A stretch of DNA of 64,000 bases from Paraburkholderia tropica (GCF_900109265.1 NZ_FNZM01000004.1:62001-126000); one strand, 5' to 3'; positions 41,703-51,560 are shown, counted from the first letter of the stretch. Numbers and translations are program-made. Notes: generated by a model from the sequence alone, not told the origin.

Positions 41703-44033
41703 TCAGAAGTCGATCTTCATGCCGACGTTGAAGTTTCGTCCGGGTGCCGTATAGGCGTTAAGCGTCGCGTAGCTCGAGGATCCCGACAGGTCTCGCACGT
41801 CGCTCCAGCGCCAGTACTTGCGATTGAACAGATTGTTGATGCCGGCCGTCAGGCTCACGTGCTGCGTGATCTTGTAGCCCGCATGCAGATCGACGATCGT
41901 GTACGACGGCGTCGAGAAATACTTCGTGCTCGACGTATTCACGTCGCTGGTGTTGCGGCGCGAGTTGTAGGTCACGTCGGCGCCCACGAACCAGCGATCG
42001 TCCGCGCGGTATTTGATCCCCAGCACCGCGGCCAGCGGCGGAACCGACATGATCCCGCTGCTCGTGCCGTCGGTGTTCTGCTCGCTGCCGTCGATATAGG
42101 CCACGCCGCCCTTGACCTCGACCGACTCGCCCGCGAACCAGTCGAATTTCGCTTCGACGCCCTTGATGGTCGCCTTGCTGAAATTGATGTACTGGAACTT
42201 CTCCGGATCGCTCGCCGAAGTAATGCTGCCGCCCACCACTTCCGAGTCGATGAAGTTCTTGTAGCGGCCATAGAATGCCGACGCGCTGTACGCCACGCGA
42301 TTCGTGCCGAATGCGAGCTTGCCGCGCATACCCGCTTCGAACGAGTTGCTGGTTTCCGGCTTCAGATTCGGATTGCCGACCTGCTCGTAATAGGTGTGAT
42401 ACAGCGAGGCCGCCACGCCGCCGCCGTAATAGCTGTTGACCTGATTGGCCGACGGCGCGCGGAAGCCGCGTGCGTATTGCACATACGGCACGAGCGCCGG
42501 GCTGATTTCATACAGGAACGCGAGGCGCGGCGAGAGCGCATTGCCGCTCGAATTGGACAGCGGCTGCGTCGACGCGCTCGCGGCCGACGTATAGGTGCTG
42601 TCGGCATCGGGCGTCATGTGGTAGTAGTCGAAGCGCAGGCCCGGCACGAAAGTCAGCTTGTTCCAGCTGATGCTGTCCTGCATGTACGCGCCCAGATTGA
42701 GCGTTTGCGTCTTCGGGAAATTCTCCAGATACCCGGAGGTCGTATCGACCGTATTGCCGTTCGAATCGGTGCTGTATTGCGACACGCTGAGGTCGAAACC
42801 GTACACGAGCTTGTGCGAGAACGGACCGGTCTTGAACGAACTTTCGGCCACGCTATTGCCACCGACGATGCTCTCGCCATAGTGGTTGTAGCGCGTGACA
42901 TCGGTCGTCGTCTCGCCGATCAGCAGCGACTGGTCGGTCGCCGCGTTGCGGTAGAACACCGAGCTCTTGACGTGCTGCACCCAGCGATTCGTTTCGTCGT
43001 CGTGATCCCATTCGAGCTTCACGCGATTGCTCGTCACGTTGTTGGTCGTGTTGTACGAGGTGGTATTGGCGGTGTAATTGCCAATCTCGTACAGACTGTC
43101 GACTTCATTGGAATTGTTGAGCGTTTCGGCGGTCAGCTTGAGCTTGTCGGTCGCCGAGAGCCTGAAGACGAGTTTCGCCAATGCCGAGCGGTTGTTGTAC
43201 GTCGCCGGATCGGCTTCGTCGCGATTCGCGCCCGTGCCGCCGGTGCTGCCGTGATTGTCCAGTTCGTGGCCGTGACGGCCCGAGAGCATCAGCAAACCCT
43301 GCACCGCGCCATTCGCAGTGCTAAACGCCGTGGTCGCAGTGCCACCCCAGCTGCGATCGCTCGAGTCATAGTCCGAGCGCACGGAGAAATATGTTTTCTT
43401 GCCGTAGATGCTCAGCAAGTCGGCGGGATCCTTCGTCACGAAGTTCACCGCGCCGGTCAGGCCGTCGCTGCCGTACAGCACGGACGCGGGGCCGCGCAAC
43501 ACTTCGACGCGTTCGTACAGGTCCGTGTTCAGATAGTCGCCGCGACCTGCCGAGCCGGAGCCGAAGGAGAACGATTGCGGCAGCGGAATGCCGTCTTCGA
43601 GCAGCAGGACCTGATTGCCTTCGAGACCGCGAATGTTGATGCCATCGTTACCGGCGCGGCCCGTCGAGCTGCCGATGCCGCTCGGGCGATAGGCCTGGCG
43701 ATTGACGGCCACGCCCGGCTCGTATTTCAGCGCGTCCTTGATGTCCTTGGCGTTGTTCTCCTCCATGTCGTCGGACGTGATGACCGACACCGTCGCCGCC
43801 GATCTGGTCGGGTCCGTCTTGCCGATGCGGTTCGCCGTCACCGACATGACGTTCAACTGGCTTTCCGCGCGCGATGTCGCGGTCTTCGCAGTTTTCCCGC
43901 TCGATGCAGCGTCCGAGGCCGCAGCCGCGGCAGCCGCCGACGGGGCCGTTTGGGCCTGCGCCCCTTGCGCGCCCGTGAGTTCCGCGAGCGCCAGTGGAAT
44001 CAAAATCGCCAGAATTCTTCGCTGAAACACCAT
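41703..44033 (-). CDS. TonB-dependent haem/haemoglobin receptor
   Basis: A 776-residue outer-membrane receptor. It has a signal peptide (ILAILIPLALAELTGAQGAQA), a plug domain (SVITSDDMEENNAKDIKDAL; INIRGLEGNQVLLLEDGIPL) and a 22-strand barrel ending VGMKIDF. The FRAP and NPNL boxes that flank the haem-coordinating histidine in HmuR-type receptors are both present, with a histidine between them (SLYHTYYEQVGNPNL). It imports haem into the periplasm using TonB. A perfect Fur-like palindrome lies upstream, and hmuS follows. Ligand preference (haem versus haemoprotein) cannot be told. Confidence 0.93.
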   Translation of the reverse strand: MVFQRRILAILIPLALAELTGAQGAQAQTAPSAAAAAAASDAASSGKTAKTATSRAESQLNVMSVTANRIGKTDPTRSAATVSVITSDDMEENNAKDIKDALKYEPGVAVNRQAYRPSGIGSSTGRAGNDGINIRGLEGNQVLLLEDGIPLPQSFSFGSGSAGRGDYLNTDLYERVEVLRGPASVLYGSDGLTGAVNFVTKDPADLLSIYGKKTYFSVRSDYDSSDRSWGGTATTAFSTANGAVQGLLMLSGRHGHELDNHGSTGGTGANRDEADPATYNNRSALAKLVFRLSATDKLKLTAETLNNSNEVDSLYEIGNYTANTTSYNTTNNVTSNRVKLEWDHDDETNRWVQHVKSSVFYRNAATDQSLLIGETTTDVTRYNHYGESIVGGNSVAESSFKTGPFSHKLVYGFDLSVSQYSTDSNGNTVDTTSGYLENFPKTQTLNLGAYMQDSISWNKLTFVPGLRFDYYHMTPDADSTYTSAASASTQPLSNSSGNALSPRLAFLYEISPALVPYVQYARGFRAPSANQVNSYYGGGVAASLYHTYYEQVGNPNLKPETSNSFEAGMRGKLAFGTNRVAYSASAFYGRYKNFIDSEVVGGSITSASDPEKFQYINFSKATIKGVEAKFDWFAGESVEVKGGVAYIDGSEQNTDGTSSGIMSVPPLAAVLGIKYRADDRWFVGADVTYNSRRNTSDVNTSSTKYFSTPSYTIVDLHAGYKITQHVSLTAGINNLFNRKYWRWSDVRDLSGSSSYATLNAYTAPGRNFNVGMKIDF

Positions 44034-44421
44034 CTTCCCCTATTGATTGGCTTACTTTTTCGTCGCACAAGCCGACAGAATCATTAAGGTTGGTGAATAT
44101 ACATGAGAAGCATTCTCATTTACATCGCACGGAAAATTACGGCGTGTTTCGTGGATGTCAGGAAGATCGGGCGTTTTCGGGTCGCGGGAAGCCTTGACGG
44201 GCGGGCTCGCGGCGGCGGAATCCGATGCGGCACTATTTAATCTGGCGTGCTTCGAGGCGGCGTCGCGCGTGGTGTTCAGACGCGCGATCTCCTCGCAGTC
44301 CGGCGCGCGTTCCGCCCGGAGTGGCCGAATCGGCAAGCGGTGTACGCTGGCAGCAAACCGACGTCGTCGCGCGATCGAACGGCATAGCCAAAACAAGCCA
44401 GCACACCTTCCGGAGAACGCC
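44034..44421. other. Divergent intergenic region, haem receptor / IlvD-type dehydratase
   Basis: A 388-base non-coding stretch. It contains the Fur box next to the receptor gene and must contain the dehydratase promoter, which I could not define. A tRNA-like fragment near 44317 was considered and rejected. Confidence 0.5.
44103..44119. promoter_or_regulatory. Fur box of the haem-uptake operon
   Basis: ATGAGAA-GCA-TTCTCAT is a perfect inverted repeat with seven-base arms. It matches the beta-proteobacterial Fur consensus (AATGAnAATnnTTnTCATT on the minus strand). It lies 70-86 bases upstream of the receptor start. Confidence 0.75.
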
Positions 44422-46173
44422 ATGGCTGACAAGAAAGACGCCCCGCACCACCCCGCTGAAGCAACGGGCATGACGCGCGGGTTGACCTCTTACGGCGATC
44501 AGGGGTTTTCGCTGTTCCTTCGCAAAGCGTTCATCAAAGGAGCGGGTTACACGGACGAGGCGCTCGAACGTCCGGTGATCGGCATCGTCAACACCGGCAG
44601 CGGCTATAACGCCTGCCACGCGAACATGCCGCAACTGATCGAAGCCGTGAAGCGCGGCGTCATGCTCGCGGGCGGTTTGCCGATCGACTTTCCGACCATT
44701 TCGATTCACGAAAGCTTCGCGTCGCCCACGTCGATGTATCTGCGCAATCTGATGTCGATGGACACGGAAGAAATGATTCGCGCACAACCGATGGACGCCG
44801 TCGTGCTGATCGGCGGTTGCGACAAGACGGTGCCCGCGCAATTGATGGGCGCGGCCTCGGCCGGTCTGCCCGCCATTCAGCTCGTCACCGGCGCGATGCT
44901 CACGGGTTCGCATCGCGGCGAACGCGTGGGCGCGTGTACGGATTGCCGTCGCTACTGGGCCAGGTTCCGCGCGAATGAAATCGATCAGGACGAGATCGAC
45001 GACGTCAACAACCAGCTCGTGGCGAGCGTGGGAACGTGCTCCGTCATGGGGACCGCGAGCACGATGGCCTGTATTGCCGAAGCGCTCGGCATGACGGTTC
45101 CCGGCGGTGCGTCACCGCCCGCGGTCACGGCCGATCGTATCCGTGTGGCGGAGCAAACCGGCACAACCGCCGTGAAGCTCGCCAAATCGCGGCTGGGCAT
45201 CGACCGGATTCTCACGCCTCACGCCTTCGACAACGCGATGCGCGTGCTGCTGGCGATCGGCGGCTCGACCAACGCCATCGTGCATCTGAGCGCGATCGCC
45301 GGGCGAGTCGGTCACAAGATCAATCTCGACGCGCTCGACCGGATGGGCAAGGAAACGCCCGTGCTGCTCGACCTCAAACCGACCGGCCAGCACTACATGG
45401 AAGATTTCCATCACGCCGGCGGCGTCGCCACGCTGCTGCGCGAGTTGAAGCCGCTGCTGCATCTCGATGCGATGACGGTCAGCGGTCTCACGCTCGGCGA
45501 GCAGATCGAGGCGAGCGGCCCAGGCTTCGCGCAAACGGTCGTGCGTGCGTTTTCGCAGCCGGTTTATCCGCAAGGCGGCCTGGCCGTTTTGCGCGGCAAT
45601 CTCGCGCCGGGCGGCGCCATCATCAAGCAGTCGGCCGCCGACGCGCGATTGATGGAGCACGAGGGACGCGCCGTGGTGTTCGAGACGGTCGAAGACCTCA
45701 TGCAGCGCATCGACGATGAAGCGCTCGACGTGAACGCCGACGACGTGCTCGTCCTCAAGAACATCGGTCCGCTGGGTGCGCCCGGCATGCCCGAAGCGGG
45801 CTACCTCCCGATTCCCCGCAAGCTCGCGCGGGCCGGCGTGAAAGACATGGTGCGCATTTCCGACGGCCGCATGAGCGGCACCGCGTTCGGCACGATCGTC
45901 CTTCACGTGACGCCCGAAGCCGCTGCGGGCGGCACGCTGGCTTATGTTCGAAATGGCGACCGCATTCGCCTGAGCGTCCGCAATCGCGAGGTCACGCTGC
46001 TCGTCTCCGACGACGAACTACAGCAGCGTGCAGCACAGACGCCGATCGCGCGCCCCACAGCCGAGCGCGGTTACCGCAAGCTCTTTCTGCAGAGCGTCAC
46101 GCAAGCCGACGAAGGCGTGGATTTCGATTTCCTGCGAGCGGCGAGCCTGCAGAACAAACCGCCATCCGCGTAG
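44422..46173 (+). CDS. IlvD/Edd-family dehydratase (sugar-acid or dihydroxy-acid dehydratase)
   Basis: A 583-residue iron-sulfur dehydratase. Cluster cysteines are seen in GSGYNACHANMP, VLIGGCDKTVPAQ and SVGTCSVMGTASTM, with the C-terminal RISDGRMSGTAFGTIVLHV catalytic serine region. The branch with FPTISIHESFASPTSMYLRN resembles L-arabonate-type sugar-acid dehydratases more than biosynthetic IlvD. The start at 44422 follows GGAG. No sugar pathway genes adjoin, so the substrate is uncertain. Confidence 0.85.
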   Translation: MADKKDAPHHPAEATGMTRGLTSYGDQGFSLFLRKAFIKGAGYTDEALERPVIGIVNTGSGYNACHANMPQLIEAVKRGVMLAGGLPIDFPTISIHESFASPTSMYLRNLMSMDTEEMIRAQPMDAVVLIGGCDKTVPAQLMGAASAGLPAIQLVTGAMLTGSHRGERVGACTDCRRYWARFRANEIDQDEIDDVNNQLVASVGTCSVMGTASTMACIAEALGMTVPGGASPPAVTADRIRVAEQTGTTAVKLAKSRLGIDRILTPHAFDNAMRVLLAIGGSTNAIVHLSAIAGRVGHKINLDALDRMGKETPVLLDLKPTGQHYMEDFHHAGGVATLLRELKPLLHLDAMTVSGLTLGEQIEASGPGFAQTVVRAFSQPVYPQGGLAVLRGNLAPGGAIIKQSAADARLMEHEGRAVVFETVEDLMQRIDDEALDVNADDVLVLKNIGPLGAPGMPEAGYLPIPRKLARAGVKDMVRISDGRMSGTAFGTIVLHVTPEAAAGGTLAYVRNGDRIRLSVRNREVTLLVSDDELQQRAAQTPIARPTAERGYRKLFLQSVTQADEGVDFDFLRAASLQNKPPSA

Positions 46174-46204
46174 ACAGGCGCGCATGACGGCGCAGCGCAG
46201 CGCC

Positions 46205-46756
46205 CTATCGTTGCGATGCTCGCAGCGCGGCGTATCGGCGCTTCACCACGAGCGCCAGCGGCACCGTGAAGCAGAAATGCGACATGAATCCGCCGATAAC
46301 GACATTGGGATCGAAGTAATTCGGATGATTGTCCGACGCGATGGAAATCGCCACGTGCATGGCGATCCAGGCAAGGATCGCGTAGAACAACGCAATGAAT
46401 GTCGCCTCGTAGCCGCGACGCTGGAAATACGGCCAGACGAGTGCGAACAGCACGCCCCACGCGGCGGCGAACGCGAAGTGAATAATCGTGCCGAGCACAT
46501 AAGCGCCAATGCCCAGACTCTGCTGGACATGCTTGCCGAACACGAGGCCCGTGGCGTTGCTGGGGATGCCGCCGAGCGTCAATAGATGCTGCACGCCAAC
46601 CCAGACCACCGCTTCGTAAATCCAGATGCAGATCGCGCCCGTGAGGCCCGCCGCGATTCCGCTGGACAGCATCGCGGCCGTATTCGGCCAACCGCCAGCG
46701 GCGTTCACTGCACTCTTTCCGTAGCCATTGTCGCGAGCGCCTGCGCTGCCGTTCAT
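46205..46756 (-). CDS. Four-helix inner-membrane protein (YagU/DUF1440-like)
   Basis: A 183-residue membrane protein with four hydrophobic segments: AAMLSSGIAAGLTGAICIWIYE, GIGAYVLGTIIHFAFAAAW, EATFIALFYAILAWIAMHVAI and MSHFCFTVPLALVV. The layout resembles YagU-type proteins, but I assign the family only tentatively. The start at 46756 (MNGSAGARDNG) gives a short cytosolic tail. It is convergent with the dehydratase gene. Function unknown. Confidence 0.7.
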   Translation of the reverse strand: MNGSAGARDNGYGKSAVNAAGGWPNTAAMLSSGIAAGLTGAICIWIYEAVVWVGVQHLLTLGGIPSNATGLVFGKHVQQSLGIGAYVLGTIIHFAFAAAWGVLFALVWPYFQRRGYEATFIALFYAILAWIAMHVAISIASDNHPNYFDPNVVIGGFMSHFCFTVPLALVVKRRYAALRASQR

Positions 46757-46993
46757 TGTCGTTCCTGTTCGACCGTTGTGGGTTCGCCGGCCGGTTTCAC
46801 GGCCAGCTTGCACAACATAGGAAACGCGCGTGAGCGGGACTATCGAGGGTAAACGGCAGGTTATGCAAACGACGAACGCGCTAACGCGCCATCCACACCT
46901 TGCGCGGATAGCGCTTTTCGTCACCCATTCAATAAGTAAATTGGATGACTTATTAAGCACTTTGCAATCGAGTCGGCAAACTCAACGCCTTAT

Positions 46994-47833
46994 TCACTCC
47001 GGCGTCAGCACGAAATCGAATGTCGACCGCCAGCGCGTGCTGCCGTCGTTCACGCGTTCGAACGGCGCAACGAGCGTCTCCTTGACGCCAAATACCGCAT
47101 CGGATTTCAGATAGGCGTCGTCGCCCACGAAGGTGTGCGTGACGATCTTCTCGAAACCGGGCGCAGTCACAATGAAATGCATATGCGCGGGCCGGTACGG
47201 ATGCCGCCCGAGCGCCGCCAGCATCTTGCCGACCGGGCCATCGTCGGGAATCGGATACGACACCGGCTTAATGCCGACAAAACGGTATGCGCCATCGGCG
47301 CCCGTCGTGAAGATGCCGCGATTGTTCCATTTCGGCTGAACGCCGGGCTGCTGAACGTCGTAGAAACCCTCCGGGTTATCGGACCAGACATCGAGCCGCG
47401 TACCGGCCACCGGATTGCCCTGAAGATCGAGCACGCGCCCTTCGAACATGCAGCTTTCGCCTTTGCCATCGAGCGTGATGCATGCGCCCATCTCGCGCTG
47501 CGGCGACTCGGCCACATGAAACGGACCGAGCACGGTATTTTCGGTCGCGCCATCAGGGCGACGATGGTTGATCGCATCGACGAGCATCGACACACCCAGC
47601 GTATCGCTCAGCAGAATGAACTCCTGGCGCTCGTTGCCGCAAATCTGTCCGGTGCGCGTCAGGAATTCGATGGCGCTTTCCCACTCGTCCTGCGTGAGAT
47701 GAACGTCCTTGATAAAGGCGTGGAGATGCTTGACGAGCGAGGCCATGACCGTCTTCAGGCGCGCGTCGACCTCCACGCCCATGCGTGCATTCACGGCGTG
47801 CTCCGAACTGGCTTCGGTAAAGAACTGGGACAT
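46994..47833 (-). CDS. Hydroxyquinol (intradiol) 1,2-dioxygenase
   Basis: A 279-residue intradiol ring-cleavage dioxygenase with a non-haem Fe(III) site. The ligands appear as Tyr in GFYDVQQPG, Tyr in SYPIPDDG and two His in RPAHMHF. The N-terminal helical domain characteristic of catechol/hydroxyquinol dioxygenases is present (NARMGVEVDARLKTVMASLV). Genes for maleylacetate reductase and a phenol hydroxylase are next to it, so hydroxyquinol (1,2,4-benzenetriol) cleavage to maleylacetate is the best call. The start at 47833 has AAGGA nine bases upstream. Confidence 0.87.
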   Translation of the reverse strand: MSQFFTEASSEHAVNARMGVEVDARLKTVMASLVKHLHAFIKDVHLTQDEWESAIEFLTRTGQICGNERQEFILLSDTLGVSMLVDAINHRRPDGATENTVLGPFHVAESPQREMGACITLDGKGESCMFEGRVLDLQGNPVAGTRLDVWSDNPEGFYDVQQPGVQPKWNNRGIFTTGADGAYRFVGIKPVSYPIPDDGPVGKMLAALGRHPYRPAHMHFIVTAPGFEKIVTHTFVGDDAYLKSDAVFGVKETLVAPFERVNDGSTRWRSTFDFVLTPE

Positions 47834-47866
47834 GTTTAGCATTCCTTTTAATATGTTGACGAGCCA

Positions 47867-48925
47867 TTATTCCGGCCGCGTGCCGTCCCACGCGCGCTGC
47901 AGCAACGCACGCACGGCGTCGCGCTCGACAGGCCGCGGATTCCAGTACGGGTTGCGCACCGCGAGGTCGGCGGCTGCGTCGAGTTGCGCGGATGTCAGCC
48001 CGAGATCGCGCAGGGCAAGCGGCGCGCCAAGCGAGCGCGCGAAGTCGTAGAGGCCGCCGCCGATCGATCCACCGAACAGTTGCGCAAGCGGCTGAAGTTC
48101 CTGCGCCGCCGCATTGGCGTTATAGGCCGCGGAATGCGCCAGTACGATGGCGTGCGTTTCCGCGTGAGGCAGATCGAAGCTGCCGCCCAGCGTGTGGCAG
48201 AGTTTGTGATGCAAGGACATGCCGACCGTGCCGAGCACCGAGCCGCACAGCCACGATCCGTAAAGCGCACGGGATCGGGCGGCGAGATCGTCGGGGCGCG
48301 AGACGATCGCAGGCAGCGCATCGCGCAGCGCCCGCACGCCTTCGACGGCCATCAGCGACGTCACCGGATTGCGATCCCGCGCGTAGACGCCCTCCACCGC
48401 GTGTGCGATCGCGTTCAGGCCGCTCGTCACGCTCATCGTGACCGGCAGGCCGAGCGTCAGCGCCGGATCGTAGATCACCACTTCCGGCAGGATCTTCGGA
48501 TCGCGCACGGTCGTCTTGATGCCGTCTTCGGTTTGGCCGAGGATCGGCGTGACTTCCGAACCGGCATAGGTCGTCGCGACCACGATCTGCGGGGCGTCGT
48601 TGCGCCACGCGATGGCCTTGCCCAGGCCGATCGTCGATCCACCGCCGAGCGACACGAGACAATCCGCGCGCGCCGCATCGAACGCGGCGAGCGCATCGCG
48701 CGTGACCGCCACGGGCGTATGCATCGCCGCCTCGCTGAACACGCCCGCCGCCAGCGGGCCGATCTGCGCGGCCAGTTTCTGCGCGTCGGCACGTTGCGAC
48801 GGCGTCGAGAGAATCAGCGCGCGCTTCGCGCCCAGTCGCGCGATTTCGTCGGCGACGGCGTCAAGCGTTCCCGGTCCGAACAGAATGCGGCCCGGATGCA
48901 TATCGTAGGTGAAACTCGCAGTCAT
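47867..48925 (-). CDS. Maleylacetate reductase
   Basis: A 352-residue iron-containing-alcohol-dehydrogenase-fold enzyme reducing maleylacetate to 3-oxoadipate with NAD(P)H. It has FGPGTLDAVADEIARLGAKRALIL, GGGSTIGLGKAIAW (nucleotide loop), SGLNAIAHAVEGVYA and HHKLCHTLGGSFDLPHAETHAIVL (helical domain histidines). It is sandwiched between the hydroxyquinol dioxygenase and the FAD hydroxylase with short gaps (33 and 15 bases), in one minus-strand operon. Confidence 0.93.
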   Translation of the reverse strand: MTASFTYDMHPGRILFGPGTLDAVADEIARLGAKRALILSTPSQRADAQKLAAQIGPLAAGVFSEAAMHTPVAVTRDALAAFDAARADCLVSLGGGSTIGLGKAIAWRNDAPQIVVATTYAGSEVTPILGQTEDGIKTTVRDPKILPEVVIYDPALTLGLPVTMSVTSGLNAIAHAVEGVYARDRNPVTSLMAVEGVRALRDALPAIVSRPDDLAARSRALYGSWLCGSVLGTVGMSLHHKLCHTLGGSFDLPHAETHAIVLAHSAAYNANAAAQELQPLAQLFGGSIGGGLYDFARSLGAPLALRDLGLTSAQLDAAADLAVRNPYWNPRPVERDAVRALLQRAWDGTRPE

Positions 48926-48940
48926 GAACGCCCTCCGTAC

Positions 48941-50581
48941 TCAGGCAACGTCGCGAACGCGAACATGGAGCTTCGCGATGACTTCGTCGAAACGCTCACG
49001 CAACTGCGCCGCGCTGCTCGCCGTGGCCGCCACATAAAAGTCGGGCCGCAGCACGACATAGCTTGCCTCGATTTTTTCGAGCCACTGCTGGTACGTTGAG
49101 TCGATATCCAGCGCATCGCAAGCCGTATTTTCACCACCCGGCGTGGCGATGCGCGCCGTGCGGCCTTCGATCAGCGCCAGTTGCTCCAGCCGCTCGGGCC
49201 CGAGCGCCTGCGCCGGATCGGCATCCAGACCGATCACGAACCAGCCATGCCCGACGGCCTGATCAAAACGGTCGCGCCGCCCGTTCGCCTCGACCACGCC
49301 CTGCACCGACAACTCGCCCGCATGCGCCGATCCAGCGGACCAGGCGCCCGGTCCCAGATGGCACACATCGGTCGGCACCGGCTGATGGTTGCGTGCCAGC
49401 AAATCGGCCTTCATTTTCACATCGCGCTCGGCGGCCTCGTTTTCGTTCGCAATGCAGATGATCTTGCCCAGCGCCTGGCTGAACTCGATGTAATGCTTCG
49501 CGTGTTCAAGGCGTTCCGTGGTGTAACTGTCGAGCACGGCGTCGGACATCCGGCCTTCGAGCATCGCGTTCAGACGCCAGCCGAGCGCGAACGCATCGCG
49601 CAACCCCGCGCACATGCCCTCGCCCGCGAACGGCGGCATCAGATGCGCGGCGTCGCCCGCAATCACGCAACGGCCGCGATGCCAGGTCTTCGCCCAGCGC
49701 GCCTGAAAGCGATAGACCGCGCTGCGTTCGAGTTCGGCGTTGTCGGGCGTCATGCCCCAGGGCGCCAGCAGTTCCCACGCGCGTCGCGTCGTCTGCAATT
49801 CCTCGGCCGACTCGCCCGGCAGGACCATGAACTCCCAGCGTCGACGACCCGGGCCGCCGGGCACGATCGTCGTCGGCCGCTTCGGATCGCACAGTTGCCA
49901 CTGCGTCGGCTGCGCGGTGTAGGCCTCGCGCGGGATGAGGTCGAGAATGAGCCAGTCGAAGAAATAACCGCGGTCCTCGTTCTCGATGCCGAGCGCCTCG
50001 CGCACGAAGCTGTTCGCACCGTCCGCGCCCACCAGGTACTGCGCGCGCAGCACGCGGGCATCGGCATCGACATCGACATCACCACCACCCTCGCCAACTT
50101 CCTGCGGCGTGCGTCTGAGCGACACCGTCACGCTGTCGCGGTCCTGGACCAGCTCCGTGCCCTCCCATCCACGCAATTGCGTGACGCCCGGCATACCGTC
50201 GACGATGCGCGTGAGCCGCGCTTCGAGGTCGGGCTGATTGAACCAGTAACGCACGCGCCAGCCCGACGCCGACTGGCTCTGCCAATCGACGATCTGCAGA
50301 TTCTCGCCGCGCGCGTCTTTCCAGTAATACAGCTCGTCGTGATACGAGATGGCCGGATCGTGCTCCGAGTCGATCCCGAGCGTCGCGAGAATGCGGGCGA
50401 TTTCGTGGTCGTAGGTGACGGCGCGCGGCCGCCCGTACGCCTTCGACCAGCGCTCGACCAGCGTGACGCGCTTGCCGCGCTGACCGAGCAGGATGGCGAG
50501 CAGCGTGCCGACGGGACCGCCGCCGATGATGGCGACGTCGGCATCGAAGCGGGAATTCGGGCTTGAGGCGGGGGCGTTCAT
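48941..50581 (-). CDS. FAD-dependent aromatic hydroxylase (resorcinol/MhpA-like)
   Basis: A 546-residue class-A flavoprotein monooxygenase. It has the FAD-binding AIIGGGPVGTLLAILL (~17-32), the mid-protein DG motif VGADGANSFVREALGI and the second FAD motif GDAAHLMPPFAGEGMCAGLRD. The C-terminal thioredoxin-like domain fits the MhpA/PheA branch. It leads the operon with hydroxyquinol dioxygenase and maleylacetate reductase, so hydroxylation of resorcinol (or a nitro/chlorophenol product) to hydroxyquinol is the inferred role. The start at 50581 has AGGAGAC. Confidence 0.87.
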   Translation of the reverse strand: MNAPASSPNSRFDADVAIIGGGPVGTLLAILLGQRGKRVTLVERWSKAYGRPRAVTYDHEIARILATLGIDSEHDPAISYHDELYYWKDARGENLQIVDWQSQSASGWRVRYWFNQPDLEARLTRIVDGMPGVTQLRGWEGTELVQDRDSVTVSLRRTPQEVGEGGGDVDVDADARVLRAQYLVGADGANSFVREALGIENEDRGYFFDWLILDLIPREAYTAQPTQWQLCDPKRPTTIVPGGPGRRRWEFMVLPGESAEELQTTRRAWELLAPWGMTPDNAELERSAVYRFQARWAKTWHRGRCVIAGDAAHLMPPFAGEGMCAGLRDAFALGWRLNAMLEGRMSDAVLDSYTTERLEHAKHYIEFSQALGKIICIANENEAAERDVKMKADLLARNHQPVPTDVCHLGPGAWSAGSAHAGELSVQGVVEANGRRDRFDQAVGHGWFVIGLDADPAQALGPERLEQLALIEGRTARIATPGGENTACDALDIDSTYQQWLEKIEASYVVLRPDFYVAATASSAAQLRERFDEVIAKLHVRVRDVA

Positions 50582-50760
50582 GTTCTGTCTCCTGGATTCG
50601 TCGCCCTGCTGGGCTGATGTTGCAAGGTGCGATGCCGCTGCCCGGGACGCCTGCCGCCCGGCCACCCGCGCATCCGCACGCCGCTTGAGACAGAATGTAG
50701 ATCAAAACTGAATGTTCGTCACATATGGTAAACGCTCAGATACGATATTCGCTCATAGTC

Positions 50761-50777
50761 AATGATCGCGGATCATT
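50761..50777. promoter_or_regulatory. Candidate TetR operator of the resorcinol locus
   Basis: AATGATC-GCG-GATCATT is a perfect 17-base palindrome in the gap between the divergent hydroxylase and TetR genes. A related AATGATCG half-site lies near 50830. It is a likely target of the adjacent TetR protein (inference). Confidence 0.6.
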
Positions 50778-50864
50778 TGTCCCCATGGAACGCACCGCCA
50801 CGCAGCCTGGCGGGTGCCCATTCGGATTAGAATGATCGTCAACAATGACTCTGGATGGATTTCG

Positions 50865-51509
50865 ATGAGCGCTTCGGCCCAGGAAAGCGAAAAGGAAGGA
50901 CGCGTGGCGCGGCGGCAGCGCCGTAACCGCGAGGCGCTGATCAAGGCCGCCGGCACGATCATGAGCGAGAAAGGCATCGACGCCGCGACGATGCTGGAGA
51001 TCGCCGATCTCGCCGACGTCGGCGCGGGAACGGTCTACAACTACTTCAAATCGAAGGACGAACTCGCGATCGCGGTGCTGGAGGACATGATGCACGAGCT
51101 GGCGCTGCGCATCGAACGCGCGACCGCCGGCCTGTCCGATCCGGCCGAGGTCTACGCGTTCGGCATTCGCACGGTGCTCGAAGCGGCCACGACGGATATC
51201 CGCTGGAAGGAAATGCTGTTCCGCTCGGAGGTGATCGCCGACGCGCTGTTCCGGCGCATGGGGCCGTTCGCGATTCGCGATTTGCGCCGCGCCGTCGAGG
51301 CGGGACTGTTCAGCGTCTCCGATCCCGATCTTGTCTGGCACCTGAGCGCGCACGCGATTGTCGGCGCCAGCCTCGCCATCACCACGGGCCGGATCTCGGG
51401 CAGCGTCAAGGACGAGATCGTCGTGCGCCTGCTCTGCATGACCGGCATCGGTATCGAGGCGGCCACGGCACTCGCGGCGCGTCCGCGGCCCGCTTCCGTG
51501 ATCGCATAG
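50865..51509 (+). CDS. TetR-family regulator of the resorcinol operon
   Basis: A 214-residue TetR regulator. The N-terminal HTH spans ~20-65 (NREALIKAAGTIMSEKGID, LADVGAGTVYNYFKSKDELA), followed by a helical ligand domain. The start at 50865 (MSASAQESEKEGRVARR) is preferred for its upstream GGATGG; in-frame starts at 50814 and 50832 exist. It is divergent from the FAD hydroxylase, with a perfect palindrome between, and is probably released by resorcinol or hydroxyquinol (inference). Confidence 0.88.
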   Translation: MSASAQESEKEGRVARRQRRNREALIKAAGTIMSEKGIDAATMLEIADLADVGAGTVYNYFKSKDELAIAVLEDMMHELALRIERATAGLSDPAEVYAFGIRTVLEAATTDIRWKEMLFRSEVIADALFRRMGPFAIRDLRRAVEAGLFSVSDPDLVWHLSAHAIVGASLAITTGRISGSVKDEIVVRLLCMTGIGIEAATALAARPRPASVIA

Positions 51510-51560
51510 ATCGCATAAACGAGTGATTCACACCATCGGCGTAATTGACGGGTTTAAACC

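Noticed and set aside
41859..44087. Very long open frame (742 codons) antisense to the haem receptor
   Set aside because: Arg/His-rich translation with no domain resemblance; it is the GC-driven shadow of the TonB receptor gene.
44311..44350. tRNA-like fragment (GAGTGGCCGAATCGGCAAGCGG)
   Set aside because: Resembles a tRNA D-arm but lacks an anticodon arm, a T-loop (GTTCGA) and an acceptor stem.
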